Shown piece after piece: positions 25,825-35,683 of a stretch of DNA of 64,000 nucleotides. The position numbers were made by a program, and so were the translations under genes. The stretch's first letter is position 1; each line of letters opens with the position of its first letter. Origin of the DNA: Desulfovibrio fairfieldensis (GTDB lineage Bacteria; Desulfobacterota; Desulfovibrionia; Desulfovibrionales; Desulfovibrionaceae); assembly GCF_001553605.1 (NCBI RefSeq), contig NZ_CP014229.1, positions 1,640,501 to 1,704,500 of the forward strand. Reading direction: 5' to 3'. The notes beneath the pieces are model-generated. The model worked only from the letters and a program-made list of their open reading frames with translations. It had not been told where the DNA came from and did not search any database.

Positions 25825-26904
25825 ATGGCACATACTCTTCTGGTTACGGGCGGCGCGGGCTTCATCGGCTCGGCTGTAGTCCGCGAGATGCTTTCGGCCA
25901 GCGCTTGGCGCGTGGTCAACGTGGACAAACTCACCTACTCCGGCAATCCGGCCTCCCTGGCCGATGTGGCGGACAATTCGCGTTATAATTTCATCCAGGC
26001 CGACATCGCGGATGCTGCGGCCATGCGCGCGGCCTTTGAAATTTTTGAGCCGGACGCGGTCATGCATCTGGCGGCGGAAAGCCATGTGGACCGCTCCATT
26101 GACAGCCCGGCGGCCTTTCTGGAAACCAACGTGCACGGCACCTTTGTCCTGCTGGAAGAGGCCCGTCGCTACTGGAAAAGCCTGACTGCCTCGGGTTCCC
26201 CCAAGGCTCGGGATTTTCGTTTCCATCATATTTCCACAGATGAGGTTTTCGGCGATCTGAGCGGCGGCCAGGGCTTTTTCACTGAAGAGACGCCCTATGC
26301 GCCCAGTTCGCCCTATTCGGCCAGCAAAGCGGCTTCGGACCATCTGGTGCGGGCCTGGCAGCGCACTTACGGCCTGCCAACTCTGGTGACCAATTGCTCC
26401 AATAATTACGGGCCGCGCCAATTTCCGGAAAAATTGATTCCTCTGACCATTCTCAATGCCCTGGCCGGGCGGGAGCTGCCTGTGTATGGCGACGGCGGCC
26501 AGATCCGCGACTGGCTCCATGTGGAGGATCATGTGCGCGCCCTGCTCCTGGTGCTGGCGCGCGGGTGTGTGGGCGAAACGTATGCCGTGGGTGGGCACTG
26601 CGAAAAAAGGAATATCGACGTGGTGCGCGCCATTTGTGAACTTCTGGAAGAAATGGCGCCTCAGAAACCGGCGGGGGTCAGCCGCTATGCGGATCTGATC
26701 AGCTTTGTGCGCGACCGGCCCGGCCATGACAGTCGCTATGCCATTGACGCCTCCAAGATCGCCACGGAGCTGGGCTGGCGGCCGCGCGAAAGTTTTGCCA
26801 CCGGCCTGCGCAAAACCGTGCGCTGGTACCTCGACAATGAGGCTTGGTGGCGGGCCGTTCTGGACGGCAGTTATCGTTGCGAACGCCTGGGCACCCGGGT
26901 CTGA
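25825..26904 (+). CDS. rfbB: dTDP-glucose 4,6-dehydratase
   Basis: A 359-residue extended SDR that converts dTDP-glucose to dTDP-4-keto-6-deoxyglucose with bound NAD. The NAD motif is GGAGFIG (9-15), the catalytic Asp-Glu pair lies in STDEVFGD (Asp139, Glu140), and Tyr164/Lys168 form the YxxxK motif in YSASK. Length is typical. ATG 25825 with AGGA upstream was chosen; an upstream in-frame extension reads through the AT-rich promoter. First of three rfb genes, followed 12 bases later by rfbA. Confidence 0.95.
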   Translation: MAHTLLVTGGAGFIGSAVVREMLSASAWRVVNVDKLTYSGNPASLADVADNSRYNFIQADIADAAAMRAAFEIFEPDAVMHLAAESHVDRSIDSPAAFLETNVHGTFVLLEEARRYWKSLTASGSPKARDFRFHHISTDEVFGDLSGGQGFFTEETPYAPSSPYSASKAASDHLVRAWQRTYGLPTLVTNCSNNYGPRQFPEKLIPLTILNALAGRELPVYGDGGQIRDWLHVEDHVRALLLVLARGCVGETYAVGGHCEKRNIDVVRAICELLEEMAPQKPAGVSRYADLISFVRDRPGHDSRYAIDASKIATELGWRPRESFATGLRKTVRWYLDNEAWWRAVLDGSYRCERLGTRV

Positions 26905-26916
26905 GGAGAGGGAGGC

Positions 26917-27792
26917 ATGGACTACAAAGGCATTGTTCTGGCCGGCGGCACGGGCACGCGCCTGCACCCCATTACCCTGGGCGTGTCCAAACAGCTTCTG
27001 CCCATTTACGACAAACCCATGATCTATTATCCCCTGTCCGTGCTCATGCTGGCGGGAATCAGGGAAATACTGGTCATTTCCACCCCCTTGGACCTGCCCC
27101 AGTACCAGCGCCTGCTGGGAGACGGCTCCCGTTTCGGACTGAGCCTGAGTTATGCCGTGCAGCCCGAACCCGCGGGCATTGCCCAAGCCTTTCTCATCGG
27201 CGAGCGTTTTCTGGAGTCGTCGCCGGTTTGCCTGATTCTGGGCGACAATATCTTTCACGGCCAGCATTTCACCGAAAAACTGTTGCGCGCCGCCTCCCAG
27301 CGGCAGGGAGCCACCATTTTCGGCTATATGGTCAAAGACCCCGAACGCTTCGGCGTGGTGAGCTTTGACGATGCGGGTAAAGCCATGGCTATCGTGGAGA
27401 AGCCGACCAAGCCCCTGTCGCCTTTTGCCGTCACCGGACTGTATTTTTATGACCACGCTGTAGTGGACATCGCCAAGAAGATCCTTCCCTCGGCGCGCGG
27501 CGAGCTGGAAATCACCAGTGTCAACCAAGCCTATCTTGAACGCGGCCAACTGCGCGTGGAAAAACTGGGACGCGGCTTTGCCTGGCTGGATACAGGCACA
27601 CACGCCAGCCTTCTGGAAGCCTCGGCCTATGTCCAGACCATTGAGGAACGCCAGGGGCTCAAAGTAGCCTGCCTGGAAGAAATCGCCTGGCGACAGGGCT
27701 GGATAGACGACACGGCCATGGAACAAGCCGGACATTTCTTTGCCAAAACCGGTTACGGCCAATATCTATTGCGCCTGTTGCAGGCGCGCTGA
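26917..27792 (+). CDS. rfbA: Glucose-1-phosphate thymidylyltransferase
   Basis: A 291-residue nucleotidyltransferase that makes dTDP-glucose from dTTP and glucose-1-phosphate. The signature GGTGTRLHP (10-18) followed by [12 protein letters not shown] is diagnostic; LGDNIFHG holds the metal-binding Asp. It supplies the substrate for RfbB. GAGGGAGG precedes the ATG. Length is exactly that of family members. Confidence 0.96.
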   Translation: MDYKGIVLAGGTGTRLHPITLGVSKQLLPIYDKPMIYYPLSVLMLAGIREILVISTPLDLPQYQRLLGDGSRFGLSLSYAVQPEPAGIAQAFLIGERFLESSPVCLILGDNIFHGQHFTEKLLRAASQRQGATIFGYMVKDPERFGVVSFDDAGKAMAIVEKPTKPLSPFAVTGLYFYDHAVVDIAKKILPSARGELEITSVNQAYLERGQLRVEKLGRGFAWLDTGTHASLLEASAYVQTIEERQGLKVACLEEIAWRQGWIDDTAMEQAGHFFAKTGYGQYLLRLLQAR

Positions 27793-27802
27793 AGGGAAAA
27801 AG

Positions 27803-28348
27803 ATGGAATTCAAGACGTTGGCCCCTAATGGTCCAGTGCTGATGATCCCGGTTGTCCACGGCGACGAACGCGGTTTTTTTATGGAAACTTTTCGTCAGAA
27901 TGAATTTGAGGCCCAATGCGGCCCGCATACTTTTGTTCAGGACAATCACAGCAAGTCCCGTCAAGGCGTCCTGCGCGGCATGCACTATCAGCTCCGGCAG
28001 CCTCAGGGCAAGCTGGTGCGGGTGGTTCACGGGCAAGTTTACGATGTGGTCGTTGATCTGCGTGTTTCCTCGCCCACGTTCGGCCAAAACTTCGCCGCTC
28101 TCCTCGATGATGCGAATCGCCATATGCTCTGGGTACCGCCCGGCTTTGCGCACGGCTTTCTGGTACTGAGTTCAGAGGCGGAATTCATATACAAGTGCAC
28201 AACGTATTACGCGCCTGATGACGAATACTGTCTGCGCTGGGATGATCCAGTTCCCGGCATTACGTGGCCATTACTCGCCGAAGCCCTTGTCGTCTCCGCC
28301 AAAGACCGGGAAGGACTTGCCTTCGGGGATTGTCCCAAATATCGCTGA
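27803..28348 (+). CDS. rfbC: dTDP-4-dehydrorhamnose 3,5-epimerase
   Basis: A 181-residue cupin-fold epimerase acting on dTDP-4-keto-6-deoxyglucose. FVQDNHSKSRQGVLRGMHYQ holds the catalytic His (His61), and FAHGFLVLS and the Tyr in KCTTYYAP complete the site. ATG 27803 lies ten bases after rfbA with AAGGGAAAAAG upstream. The usual fourth gene, rfbD (the reductase that finishes dTDP-rhamnose), is not in the window, so either it lies elsewhere or the intermediate is diverted. Confidence 0.95.
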   Translation: MEFKTLAPNGPVLMIPVVHGDERGFFMETFRQNEFEAQCGPHTFVQDNHSKSRQGVLRGMHYQLRQPQGKLVRVVHGQVYDVVVDLRVSSPTFGQNFAALLDDANRHMLWVPPGFAHGFLVLSSEAEFIYKCTTYYAPDDEYCLRWDDPVPGITWPLLAEALVVSAKDREGLAFGDCPKYR

Positions 28349-28354
28349 CAGGAA

Positions 28355-29518
28355 ATGAATATGATAAGCACGCCGTGCCGCATTTCAGTCATTATCCCCT
28401 GCTACAATTACGGTCGCTTCTTGCCCGACGCCGTCAACAGCGTGCTGGGTCAGAAAAAAGACGGGCTGGCAGTAGAAATCATTGTCGTGGACGACGGCTC
28501 CACGGACGACACTGCTGCCGTGGCTCAACGTCTCGGGTCGTCCATCCAGTATATCTATCAGGAAAATCAGGGGCTTTCAGCGGCGCGCAATACAGGAATC
28601 CGGGCCGCTAAAGGTGATTACCTTGTTTTTTTGGATGCTGACGACCTACTGACCGCCGGAACGCTGGCAAGCCATCTGGACAATTTTACAGCCCATCCGG
28701 AATTGGACGTCAGCGTCTGCCTGAGCCTTCAAACCTTTGAAAATAAGAACGGCTCGACGGCAAATTATTTATGGCCTCTCAAATGCGCCCATCTGGACAT
28801 GCACCTCTGCCGCAGCAACATTTCTCCAGTGCATACCTTTATGCTGCGCGCCAACGCCGCACAGGAAATCGGTTTTTTTGATCCTGACCTCAAGGCCTGT
28901 GAAGATCAGGACTATTGGCTGCGTTGCGCCGCTCTGGGCAAACGTTTTGGAGTCAATCCCGAGGGCTTGGTCATTTACCGGCAGCACGGCCAAAGCATGA
29001 CCAGCCAGATGCCACGACAGTTGGCCCACGATGCCGCTATTCGTTTTAAAATCAGTATGCTGCTGGAAACCAGGCCGGATTTTCCCCGGGCCGGAAAATT
29101 TTACGGCTGGCTGGCGCACGCCGCCGGAACTATCTGCAGCGCCTGCGGACTCTACTCAAGCGCGCCTCAGTTCGCTCTAAAACTGCTGGACGAATCGTCC
29201 AAAGCCATACTGAGGACCGCTGCGCTTGCAGCACAGACGAAGATAGAAGATGCCCATCTGATTCTGGCGGAACGCTACTTCGCCGGCGAATATTTCTTGC
29301 GGGCCAGTGGCTTTGCCGCTCATTTCTGCCGTACTCTTGAAAAAGCGACAGGTTTTCTTTCAACTCGCCACCCGCAGCTTGCCGCTCTAAGTACCGACTT
29401 ATTGGATGCCAAACAAAAAAATATTTTTTTACGACTGTGCTGTGATTACCAGCGGATGGCGGCAACAGTCAAAAAAAAATTATCCTCTCAGTCTCCGAAT
29501 CGATACGCTCAGCCATGA
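28355..29518 (+). CDS. Family 2 glycosyltransferase
   Basis: A 387-residue GT-A enzyme. ISVIIPCYNYGRFL opens the nucleotide-sugar fold, VVDDGSTDD (about 45-53) binds the nucleotide, and VFLDADDLL (about 92-100) holds the DxD-like metal site. EDQDYWLR is the acceptor-side motif. Residues from about 230 onward form a helical C-terminal region not recognised. It probably adds a sugar to a lipid-linked glycan. It follows rfbC by six bases. Confidence 0.85.
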   Translation: MNMISTPCRISVIIPCYNYGRFLPDAVNSVLGQKKDGLAVEIIVVDDGSTDDTAAVAQRLGSSIQYIYQENQGLSAARNTGIRAAKGDYLVFLDADDLLTAGTLASHLDNFTAHPELDVSVCLSLQTFENKNGSTANYLWPLKCAHLDMHLCRSNISPVHTFMLRANAAQEIGFFDPDLKACEDQDYWLRCAALGKRFGVNPEGLVIYRQHGQSMTSQMPRQLAHDAAIRFKISMLLETRPDFPRAGKFYGWLAHAAGTICSACGLYSSAPQFALKLLDESSKAILRTAALAAQTKIEDAHLILAERYFAGEYFLRASGFAAHFCRTLEKATGFLSTRHPQLAALSTDLLDAKQKNIFLRLCCDYQRMAATVKKKLSSQSPNRYAQP

Positions 29519-29643
29519 TGCCATTCCCTTCAAAAGATGGCTCTGTCCTTTCACCGGCAAACATTACTTCGGCATAAACATTGCTTAAAACCTGTTACCG
29601 TAAAAACATCGGCACCCTCCAACCAATGTCTATGGGATTATAT

Positions 29644-30153
29644 ATGGCTGAGCACACACCACATTGCGCAGATTTACAGAAAAAATATTTGCATCATGAA
29701 TGTCCCGAACACGGTTTGGAGTATTTTCTTTATGATGAAACCGTGCTTGCTGTACTTTTGCGAACTGCTTACAAAAACAAAGATATTAAATTTTTTACTC
29801 CGAGCACATTCTCTCAACAACTCGGCTACATGAATCGCCCCATAGGATACGATATTCCTCCGCATGATCATAATCCGGTTTCCCGCAAAGTGGAATGGAC
29901 GCAGGAAACCCTATTTATCCGTTCGGGGCGCGTCCGACTTGATCTCTATGCGCCTGGCACACGAAACCATCTCGGCAGCTGTGAACTGCTGCCCGGAGAT
30001 GTCGTTTTGCTGGCTCACGGCGGACATGGTTTCCATATGCTGGAACCAAGTGAAATGATTGAAGTCAAGCAAGGACCGTACGCCGGTGACATGGACAAAA
30101 CACGTTTTGTGCCGCAAGACGGTCCGCTAGCGAGGAGCAATGCTCATGAATGA
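29644..30153 (+). CDS. Cupin-fold protein of surface-glycan loci
   Basis: A protein of about 169 residues. The C-terminal half has a single cupin barrel: IPPHDHNPVSRKVEWTQE (His and Glu ligands) and LLPGDVVLLAHGGHGFHMLE. The end, EMIEVKQGPYAGD, is conserved in small cupins found beside aminotransferases in lipopolysaccharide clusters; their reaction is not established, sugar-nucleotide isomerisation being one idea. The start is uncertain: ATG 29644 is favoured by GGGA upstream, but ATG 29626 or TTG 29581 are possible. It overlaps the next gene by eight bases. Confidence 0.65.
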   Translation: MAEHTPHCADLQKKYLHHECPEHGLEYFLYDETVLAVLLRTAYKNKDIKFFTPSTFSQQLGYMNRPIGYDIPPHDHNPVSRKVEWTQETLFIRSGRVRLDLYAPGTRNHLGSCELLPGDVVLLAHGGHGFHMLEPSEMIEVKQGPYAGDMDKTRFVPQDGPLARSNAHE

Positions 30154-31267
30154 CTTTCTCCCTGTTTGCGAACCGCTTCTTGCGGGCAACGAGCTCAAAT
30201 ATGTCACCGATGCGGTGGCAAGCGGCTGGATTTCCTCCTCGGGTTCATACGTTTCGGCTTTTGAGCAGGCTTTTGCAGACTATTGTGGCGTACGGCACGG
30301 CATAGCCGTATGCAACGGCACGGTGGCCCTGCATCTTGCCCTGACGGCCTTGGGCGTGGGCAAAGGGGATGAGGTGATTATTCCAGATTTCACCATGATC
30401 TCCTCCGCCCTTGCCGTTTGCGGTACCGGTGCCGTGCCCGTATTCGTTGACGCCGACGCGGACACCTGGAACATTTCGCCCCGTGAAGTGGAAAAATTGA
30501 TCACGCCACGCACAAAAGCCATCATGGCCGTACATATTTTCGGCACCCCTTGCGACATGGCCGCGCTGGAGGAAATCGCCTCCCGTTACAACGTCGCTCT
30601 CATGGAAGACGCAGCGGAAGCCCACGGCGCGACTTTTCAGGGACGCAAGGCGGGCGCGCTCTCGCGTATCGCTGGCTTCAGTTTTTTTGCCAATAAAAAC
30701 ATCACCACTGGCGAAGGCGGTATGGTTGTCACCGATGACGATGCGCTTGCCAACGCCTGCCGCTACTACAAGAATGTCTGTTTTCCCTTGGACGCCCCGC
30801 GAACCTATCTGCATGAAGACCTGGGATTCAACTACCGCATGAGCAACCTGCACGCCGCTCTCGGCCTTGCTCAAACGGAAAAAGCGGAGGAATATTGGTG
30901 CCTGAGGGTAGAGCACGGCCATATGTACCGCGAGCGACTCGCCGCTATCCCCGGCGTCCGTCTTCAGCGCCAACAAGAAAGAGGCGAAAGCGTCTTCTGG
31001 ATGAACGGCATTGCCCTATCCCCCAATTATGGCAAGGGAAGAGATGAACTCATCGCCCATCTGCGGCAACAGGGAATCGACACACGACTTTTCTTCAACG
31101 GCATGCACCGCCAGCCCGCTTTGAAGCGATATGGCTGCGATTGTGCGAGGTCATACCCGGTTTCTGACTATCTGGCGGACAATGGTTTCTATCTTCCCAG
31201 CGGCAGCGGGCTAACAGAAGCGGATATTGATCGCGTCTGTGCGGCTATCCGCGCATTCCGCGCATAA
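30146..31267 (+). CDS. DegT/DnrJ/EryC1/StrS aminotransferase (perosamine-synthase-like)
   Basis: A 373-residue PLP enzyme that transfers an amino group from glutamate to a keto sugar nucleotide. The PLP lysine lies in FFANKNITTGEGGM; the EDAAEAHGA motif and IPDFTMISSALAV are typical. It most resembles RfbE/Per proteins that make 4-amino-4,6-dideoxy sugars, so it could act on the dTDP-4-keto sugar of RfbB or on the LegB product. ATG 30146 is preferred because GAGGAG lies eight bases upstream; ATG 30140 is too close to that site. Confidence 0.85.
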   Translation: MNDFLPVCEPLLAGNELKYVTDAVASGWISSSGSYVSAFEQAFADYCGVRHGIAVCNGTVALHLALTALGVGKGDEVIIPDFTMISSALAVCGTGAVPVFVDADADTWNISPREVEKLITPRTKAIMAVHIFGTPCDMAALEEIASRYNVALMEDAAEAHGATFQGRKAGALSRIAGFSFFANKNITTGEGGMVVTDDDALANACRYYKNVCFPLDAPRTYLHEDLGFNYRMSNLHAALGLAQTEKAEEYWCLRVEHGHMYRERLAAIPGVRLQRQQERGESVFWMNGIALSPNYGKGRDELIAHLRQQGIDTRLFFNGMHRQPALKRYGCDCARSYPVSDYLADNGFYLPSGSGLTEADIDRVCAAIRAFRA

Positions 31268-31283
31268 CGAGGGATGGTAAGCC

Positions 31284-32063
31284 ATGTTCGAGGATTATGC
31301 CAAGTACTATAATCTGCTGTACCAGGACAAAAATTACGCGGAAGAAACGGATTTTGTACTGGGGCTGTTGACCAATGATAATCGCGCGCTCCACAGCCTA
31401 CTTGACCTTGGCTGCGGCACAGGCCGCCATGCTCTGGAGCTGGGCAAGAAGGGACTTGCCGTGGAAGGGGTGGACATCTCGGAAACAATGCTTGACATGG
31501 GCCGCCAGATGCTTTCGGCCGTACGGCCCGCGCCTGCCGATCTTCCCGTGCTCCGTGAAGGCGACATCCGCGCTGTGCGACTAGGCAAAACCTTTGATGC
31601 CGTCATCTGTCTGTTTCACGTCATGAGTTACCAAAACAACGACGAAGACGCCCGCGCTCTCTTGAGCACCGCGTGGGAGCATCTGAAGCCGGGCGGCCTT
31701 TTTCTCTTTGATTTCTGGCACGCCCCCTGCGTGTTCAAGGTTCAACCGGAACACCGCATCAAAGTCATGGAAAATGAAGAAATACACATCCTCAGGGAAG
31801 CTACACCCACATGGAATAGTGCGGGCAATATCGTCACTGTGCACTATGACATGACCCAGACCCGCAAGGAGGACGGCAGCGTTTTTACCTTCAGCGAGGA
31901 CCACCCCATGCGCTGCTGGTATCCTGAGGAGCTGCGCGGCCTCGCCCGCACCGGCTTTGCCTTCCTGGCCGAAGACGGCTGGCTCAAAGAGCAAGCGCCT
32001 ATTGATGAGGATTGGGCTGCCTGGATGCTGTTGCGGAAAACACCACAAAAAAATCTACTATGA
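31284..32063 (+). CDS. Class I SAM-dependent methyltransferase
   Basis: A 259-residue methyltransferase with SAM motif I LLDLGCGTGRHA (39-50), an acidic loop GVDISETML and a later LKPGGLFLFDFW. It probably methylates a sugar, amino or hydroxyl group of the glycan. The stop overlaps the next start (ATGA), so translation is coupled. Confidence 0.82.
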   Translation: MFEDYAKYYNLLYQDKNYAEETDFVLGLLTNDNRALHSLLDLGCGTGRHALELGKKGLAVEGVDISETMLDMGRQMLSAVRPAPADLPVLREGDIRAVRLGKTFDAVICLFHVMSYQNNDEDARALLSTAWEHLKPGGLFLFDFWHAPCVFKVQPEHRIKVMENEEIHILREATPTWNSAGNIVTVHYDMTQTRKEDGSVFTFSEDHPMRCWYPEELRGLARTGFAFLAEDGWLKEQAPIDEDWAAWMLLRKTPQKNLL

Positions 32064-33277
32064 AAACACGCATTGCAGTCTATTCCCGAACCCGAAGCTT
32101 TTGGGGTGGCTCTTTCCAGTACGCCAAGGCCTTCGTCGAGGCTCTTGCCGGGCTTGATCCTAACTTCTTCGAAGTTCAGGTCTGGCATGAAGATGACGGA
32201 GACTGGAAGGAGTTATGTTCGCGCCTGAACTTTCCAGGGCATATTCTTGGCACATATAAGTTCCCCCCGCAATTTCTCCCTGTAGCAAAAAAAATTCTTG
32301 AGGCACTGAAGAACATCGGAGAAGACGACGATGCGCATCGAGGCTCTTTGTTGACCTCACTTCTCCCATTTTCCGAGGACGCAGCCATAGATGTTTACCG
32401 CCCTCATGTGGTGATCTCACCACAAATGGGTTGCCCCCGCTATGTGAAGGGTGCGCGGCATATTGGCGTCATTCACGATCTCATGCATAGATATGAATCG
32501 CGCTTTCCCGAAGTTGGAACGCCAACTGAAATCGCAATGAGAGAAAGCCTGTTTCAAGGTATGGTTTCACGCTGTGAGACCATCCTGGTGGATTCACACA
32601 CAGGACTTTGCCATGTACGCGAATGCTACCATCAAGTCCGCGAGGAACAGCTCAAGATCCTGCCCTTCGCGGCATTCGATGAAGTCACACAATGCGTGCC
32701 GCGCCGCCCCGGATGCTATCTGCCTGAAAAATTTTTCTTCTATCCCGCCCAGTTCTGGTTGCATAAAAACCATGTAGGACTGACTCGGGCAGTCGCCCGG
32801 CTCAAAATCGAGATTCCCGATCTTGTGGTAGTGGCGGCGGGCAACACAAAACAAAACGGCTTTGAACCCTTCATGGCGATTCTCAATAGCGAAGGTTTAG
32901 GACAGCATTTCATTTTGCCCGGCTATCTTCCGGTGGAAGAGCTGGCATGGTGCTATCATCATGCACGAGCACTTGTCATGCCAACCTTTTTCGGCCCCAC
33001 CAACATTCCGCCGCTTGAGGCCATGGCCCTAGGGTGCCCGTTGGCTGTTTCAAATATTTACGGCATGCCGGATCAATGCGGCAACGCGGCGCTCTATTTC
33101 AAACCGGATGACTCTGCCGACATGGCTCATGTTCTGCACCGACTCTGGACGGACGATGCCTTGTGTCTTGACCTCAAAAAAAAAGGATTAAGCCGCACAC
33201 ACTTATACAATATTTCAAATTTCAAAAAGCAGGTGCTGCGCATAGTGCAGGGAGTATGTTCTGCGCTATATTCATAA
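32060..33277 (+). CDS. GT-B (family 4-like) glycosyltransferase
   Basis: A 405-residue glycosyltransferase with two Rossmann-like halves. The N-terminus has the glycine-rich acceptor loop SFWGGSFQYAK. The C-terminal donor domain has LPGYLPVEELAWCYHHA and TFFGPTNIPPLEAMALGCP, in which the Glu of the E-x7-E region contacts the nucleotide sugar. It overlaps the preceding methyltransferase by four bases. A visible drop in GC content begins just after this gene. Confidence 0.85.
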   Translation: MKTRIAVYSRTRSFWGGSFQYAKAFVEALAGLDPNFFEVQVWHEDDGDWKELCSRLNFPGHILGTYKFPPQFLPVAKKILEALKNIGEDDDAHRGSLLTSLLPFSEDAAIDVYRPHVVISPQMGCPRYVKGARHIGVIHDLMHRYESRFPEVGTPTEIAMRESLFQGMVSRCETILVDSHTGLCHVRECYHQVREEQLKILPFAAFDEVTQCVPRRPGCYLPEKFFFYPAQFWLHKNHVGLTRAVARLKIEIPDLVVVAAGNTKQNGFEPFMAILNSEGLGQHFILPGYLPVEELAWCYHHARALVMPTFFGPTNIPPLEAMALGCPLAVSNIYGMPDQCGNAALYFKPDDSADMAHVLHRLWTDDALCLDLKKKGLSRTHLYNISNFKKQVLRIVQGVCSALYS

Positions 33278-33369
33278 ATTTATCACTAAGTTATGATACA
33301 TAATTAAAGATATTGGTAATATAAATATAATATTTTATATTATCTACACACTATGGAGGTGGAGATGCT

Positions 33370-34269
33370 ATGAGTAAAGAAGTACGCGATATATTAGAGA
33401 TACACCAAAAAAGCGGAAAAATTGTCTCTATGCTTGAACAACAGTATCGTGAACAGGCATATCGTAAATATCTTGAAGCGGGAAGAGTACCTTGGTCTGA
33501 AGGTTACAATGTTGCCCACGATATTTTCGTACGGAAAACGTTGAACTCACGCAACCTAATGCAAATTTTTGCTGACTCTTGCGCGTCCCTTCCCCCGAAC
33601 TATGGTCAAAATCTAGATGAGCGGATAGTAGAATGGCCTTGGATTCTGACGCATCTTCCCCCCAAAAGTTACCGCATTTTGGATGCCGGATCCGCCATGA
33701 ACCATGAACATGTACTATCCTACCCAGTATGGAAGAATAAAAAGCTGGATATTATGACCTTGGCTCCAGAAGCATTCTGCGCGTGGAAGCAGGGTATCTC
33801 CTATATTTTTCACGACTTACGGGATACGCCCTATCGCGACGAAGAATTTGATGTTATTATCTCGGTCTCTACCCTCGAACATGTCGGCATGGACAACCGG
33901 CAGTATGATGGCCATAGCTGTGAACATTCGTTGAATGATGTTTTTAGGGTATTGCATGAATTTCAAAGGATTCTTAAACCATGGGGTACACTACTTTTTA
34001 CTGTTCCTTTTGGAAGATACGAAGATCACGATAAATTTCAACAATTTGACTCTGACCTACTAGAACGGTGTGCTAAAGCTTTTGCACCAATCTCCAGACA
34101 GGAAACATTTTTTCTGTATACAAAAGAGGGATGGAAAAAGGCCGTACGCGAAGATTGCAGTGAAGCTCGATATGCTTTTCCCCATGTTGAGAATGGCAGA
34201 TTAGAGGATAACGCTGCGGCAGCCCGCTGTGTTGCCTGCTGCGAATGGCATAAAAAAGGATCATCCTAA
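33370..34269 (+). CDS. SAM-dependent methyltransferase, glycan locus
   Basis: A 299-residue protein whose middle part has the methyltransferase fold: YRILDAGSAMNHEH (about 101-114), DVIISVSTLEHVGMDN and LKPWGTLLFTVPFG. The N-terminal 90 residues are not recognised. The gene is preceded by a 90-base AT-rich stretch and a strong GGAGGTGGAG ribosome site, suggesting its own promoter. It probably modifies a sugar residue. Base composition is AT-richer than the rfb genes. Confidence 0.7.
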   Translation: MSKEVRDILEIHQKSGKIVSMLEQQYREQAYRKYLEAGRVPWSEGYNVAHDIFVRKTLNSRNLMQIFADSCASLPPNYGQNLDERIVEWPWILTHLPPKSYRILDAGSAMNHEHVLSYPVWKNKKLDIMTLAPEAFCAWKQGISYIFHDLRDTPYRDEEFDVIISVSTLEHVGMDNRQYDGHSCEHSLNDVFRVLHEFQRILKPWGTLLFTVPFGRYEDHDKFQQFDSDLLERCAKAFAPISRQETFFLYTKEGWKKAVREDCSEARYAFPHVENGRLEDNAAAARCVACCEWHKKGSS

Positions 34270-34459
34270 CATCGCCTTTGAATGGTCACGGAGCAGATTC
34301 TTGTGGCTAACGGCCGATTCTGTATTCATGGAAGGTATCACAGGATTAATCCCCACGACATTTTTACAAGACACTAGTTTATTAAACTTTTGCCTCGAAC
34401 TTCATCGTTATCCCCGATTGTGGGTGCAGACTTAACAACTTTTCCAGAAAGGTTTATTG

Positions 34460-35581
34460 ATGAGTGAAACAGAAAGACAAGAGGGCCATGACATCGGCAA
34501 GGATATGACGACATGGCTGCAAAATATGCCTGAGATAGAAAAGCCAAAGGCCAGCTTAAGGTTGCGCAGACTTTTAGGGAAAATCCTGCAAAAGGGAGAT
34601 ACGCCACTTGCCGTAAAATTAGGCGGTTTGGTGGCCGCGCACGGCTTGCAGGCGCCGGGCCTGCATTACCTCGTGGCCTTGGCCATGCTGAAAGATGGTC
34701 GCCCCTACTCTGCCCAAGCAGCGTTGGCGCTCTCAGAGAGCCAAGATTATCCTCAAGAATCAGCCGAACTGGCTTTGGAGATCAAAAACTATCTGACCAG
34801 ACTAAACTTACCACTGCAGGCATCATACGGGAATTTGACATGTACGAATCTCGCATATGCGAATCGCTATCTAGGGCAACGCTGTTTTATTCTTGGCAAC
34901 GCACCTTCCCTAAAAAACCATAACCTCAAATTATTATGCCATGATGTTGTCTTCTCAGTCTCCAATGGCTACCTCCATTCCGATTATGCGATATATAGAC
35001 CACACTTTCACTGCCTACCTACGATCCCTTATGATGAAATGCGCCTGACACACGATCATGCGGCCAAATGGCTGGCCGATATGGACGAGAAGATTTGGGA
35101 CGCCACCATAACTCTCAGCGTGGCGGACTTCACGCTTGCGCATGAACGGGGTATTTTTGCCAACAGGTCACACCTCTGCATGGATATGAGCCTACCGTGG
35201 CAAGCATTGCCACTAAACCCCTGTGATATTTGCGGACCAATGTCCGGTGTGCAAAGTGTGCCTATCATGGCACTGATGTTAGCCTTCTTTATGGGCTTTG
35301 AGAAAATATATCTTCTTGGAATTGATCACACTGATTTGATAACAAGACGATACAATTATTTTTATAAAAAAAGTATGAATACAGGGCTTGAGAGAGGTGT
35401 TGACACTAAAGGTAACATTACAGATGACAATTTTACTTTAATCAAGTGTATGTATAAACTTTTTTCACAGTATAGTTTCTTAAAAAATGAATCAATCAAA
35501 CGCAATACACATATATACAATACAAATCCACACAGTTTTCTCGATATATTTCCACTTGTCGAATATAATCATCTTTTTTAA
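34460..35581 (+). CDS. DUF115/MptE-like or GT42-like protein, candidate sugar transferase
   Basis: A 373-residue protein. The N-terminal 120 residues look like helical repeats. The remaining part has the Rossmann-type motif RCFILGNAPSLK (about 141-152) and later SGVQSVPIMAL ... GFEKIYLLGIDH. The same layout is found in DUF115 proteins, including flagellin glycosylation (Maf) factors, and in GT42 sialyltransferases (GNGPSLK ... SGV ... GYKEIYLSGID). In a nonulosonic-acid locus a transferase for that sugar is therefore a reasonable guess. ATG 34460 lies seven bases after AGAAAGG. Confidence 0.6.
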   Translation: MSETERQEGHDIGKDMTTWLQNMPEIEKPKASLRLRRLLGKILQKGDTPLAVKLGGLVAAHGLQAPGLHYLVALAMLKDGRPYSAQAALALSESQDYPQESAELALEIKNYLTRLNLPLQASYGNLTCTNLAYANRYLGQRCFILGNAPSLKNHNLKLLCHDVVFSVSNGYLHSDYAIYRPHFHCLPTIPYDEMRLTHDHAAKWLADMDEKIWDATITLSVADFTLAHERGIFANRSHLCMDMSLPWQALPLNPCDICGPMSGVQSVPIMALMLAFFMGFEKIYLLGIDHTDLITRRYNYFYKKSMNTGLERGVDTKGNITDDNFTLIKCMYKLFSQYSFLKNESIKRNTHIYNTNPHSFLDIFPLVEYNHLF

Positions 35582-35683
35582 TTAGTTAAAATATAAAATT
35601 ATTATTCAAATATGAAATAGAATATTACGATATTGATTCTATTTCAGGGTCGTCACCACAGTCATAAACTGACGGAGAAGATC

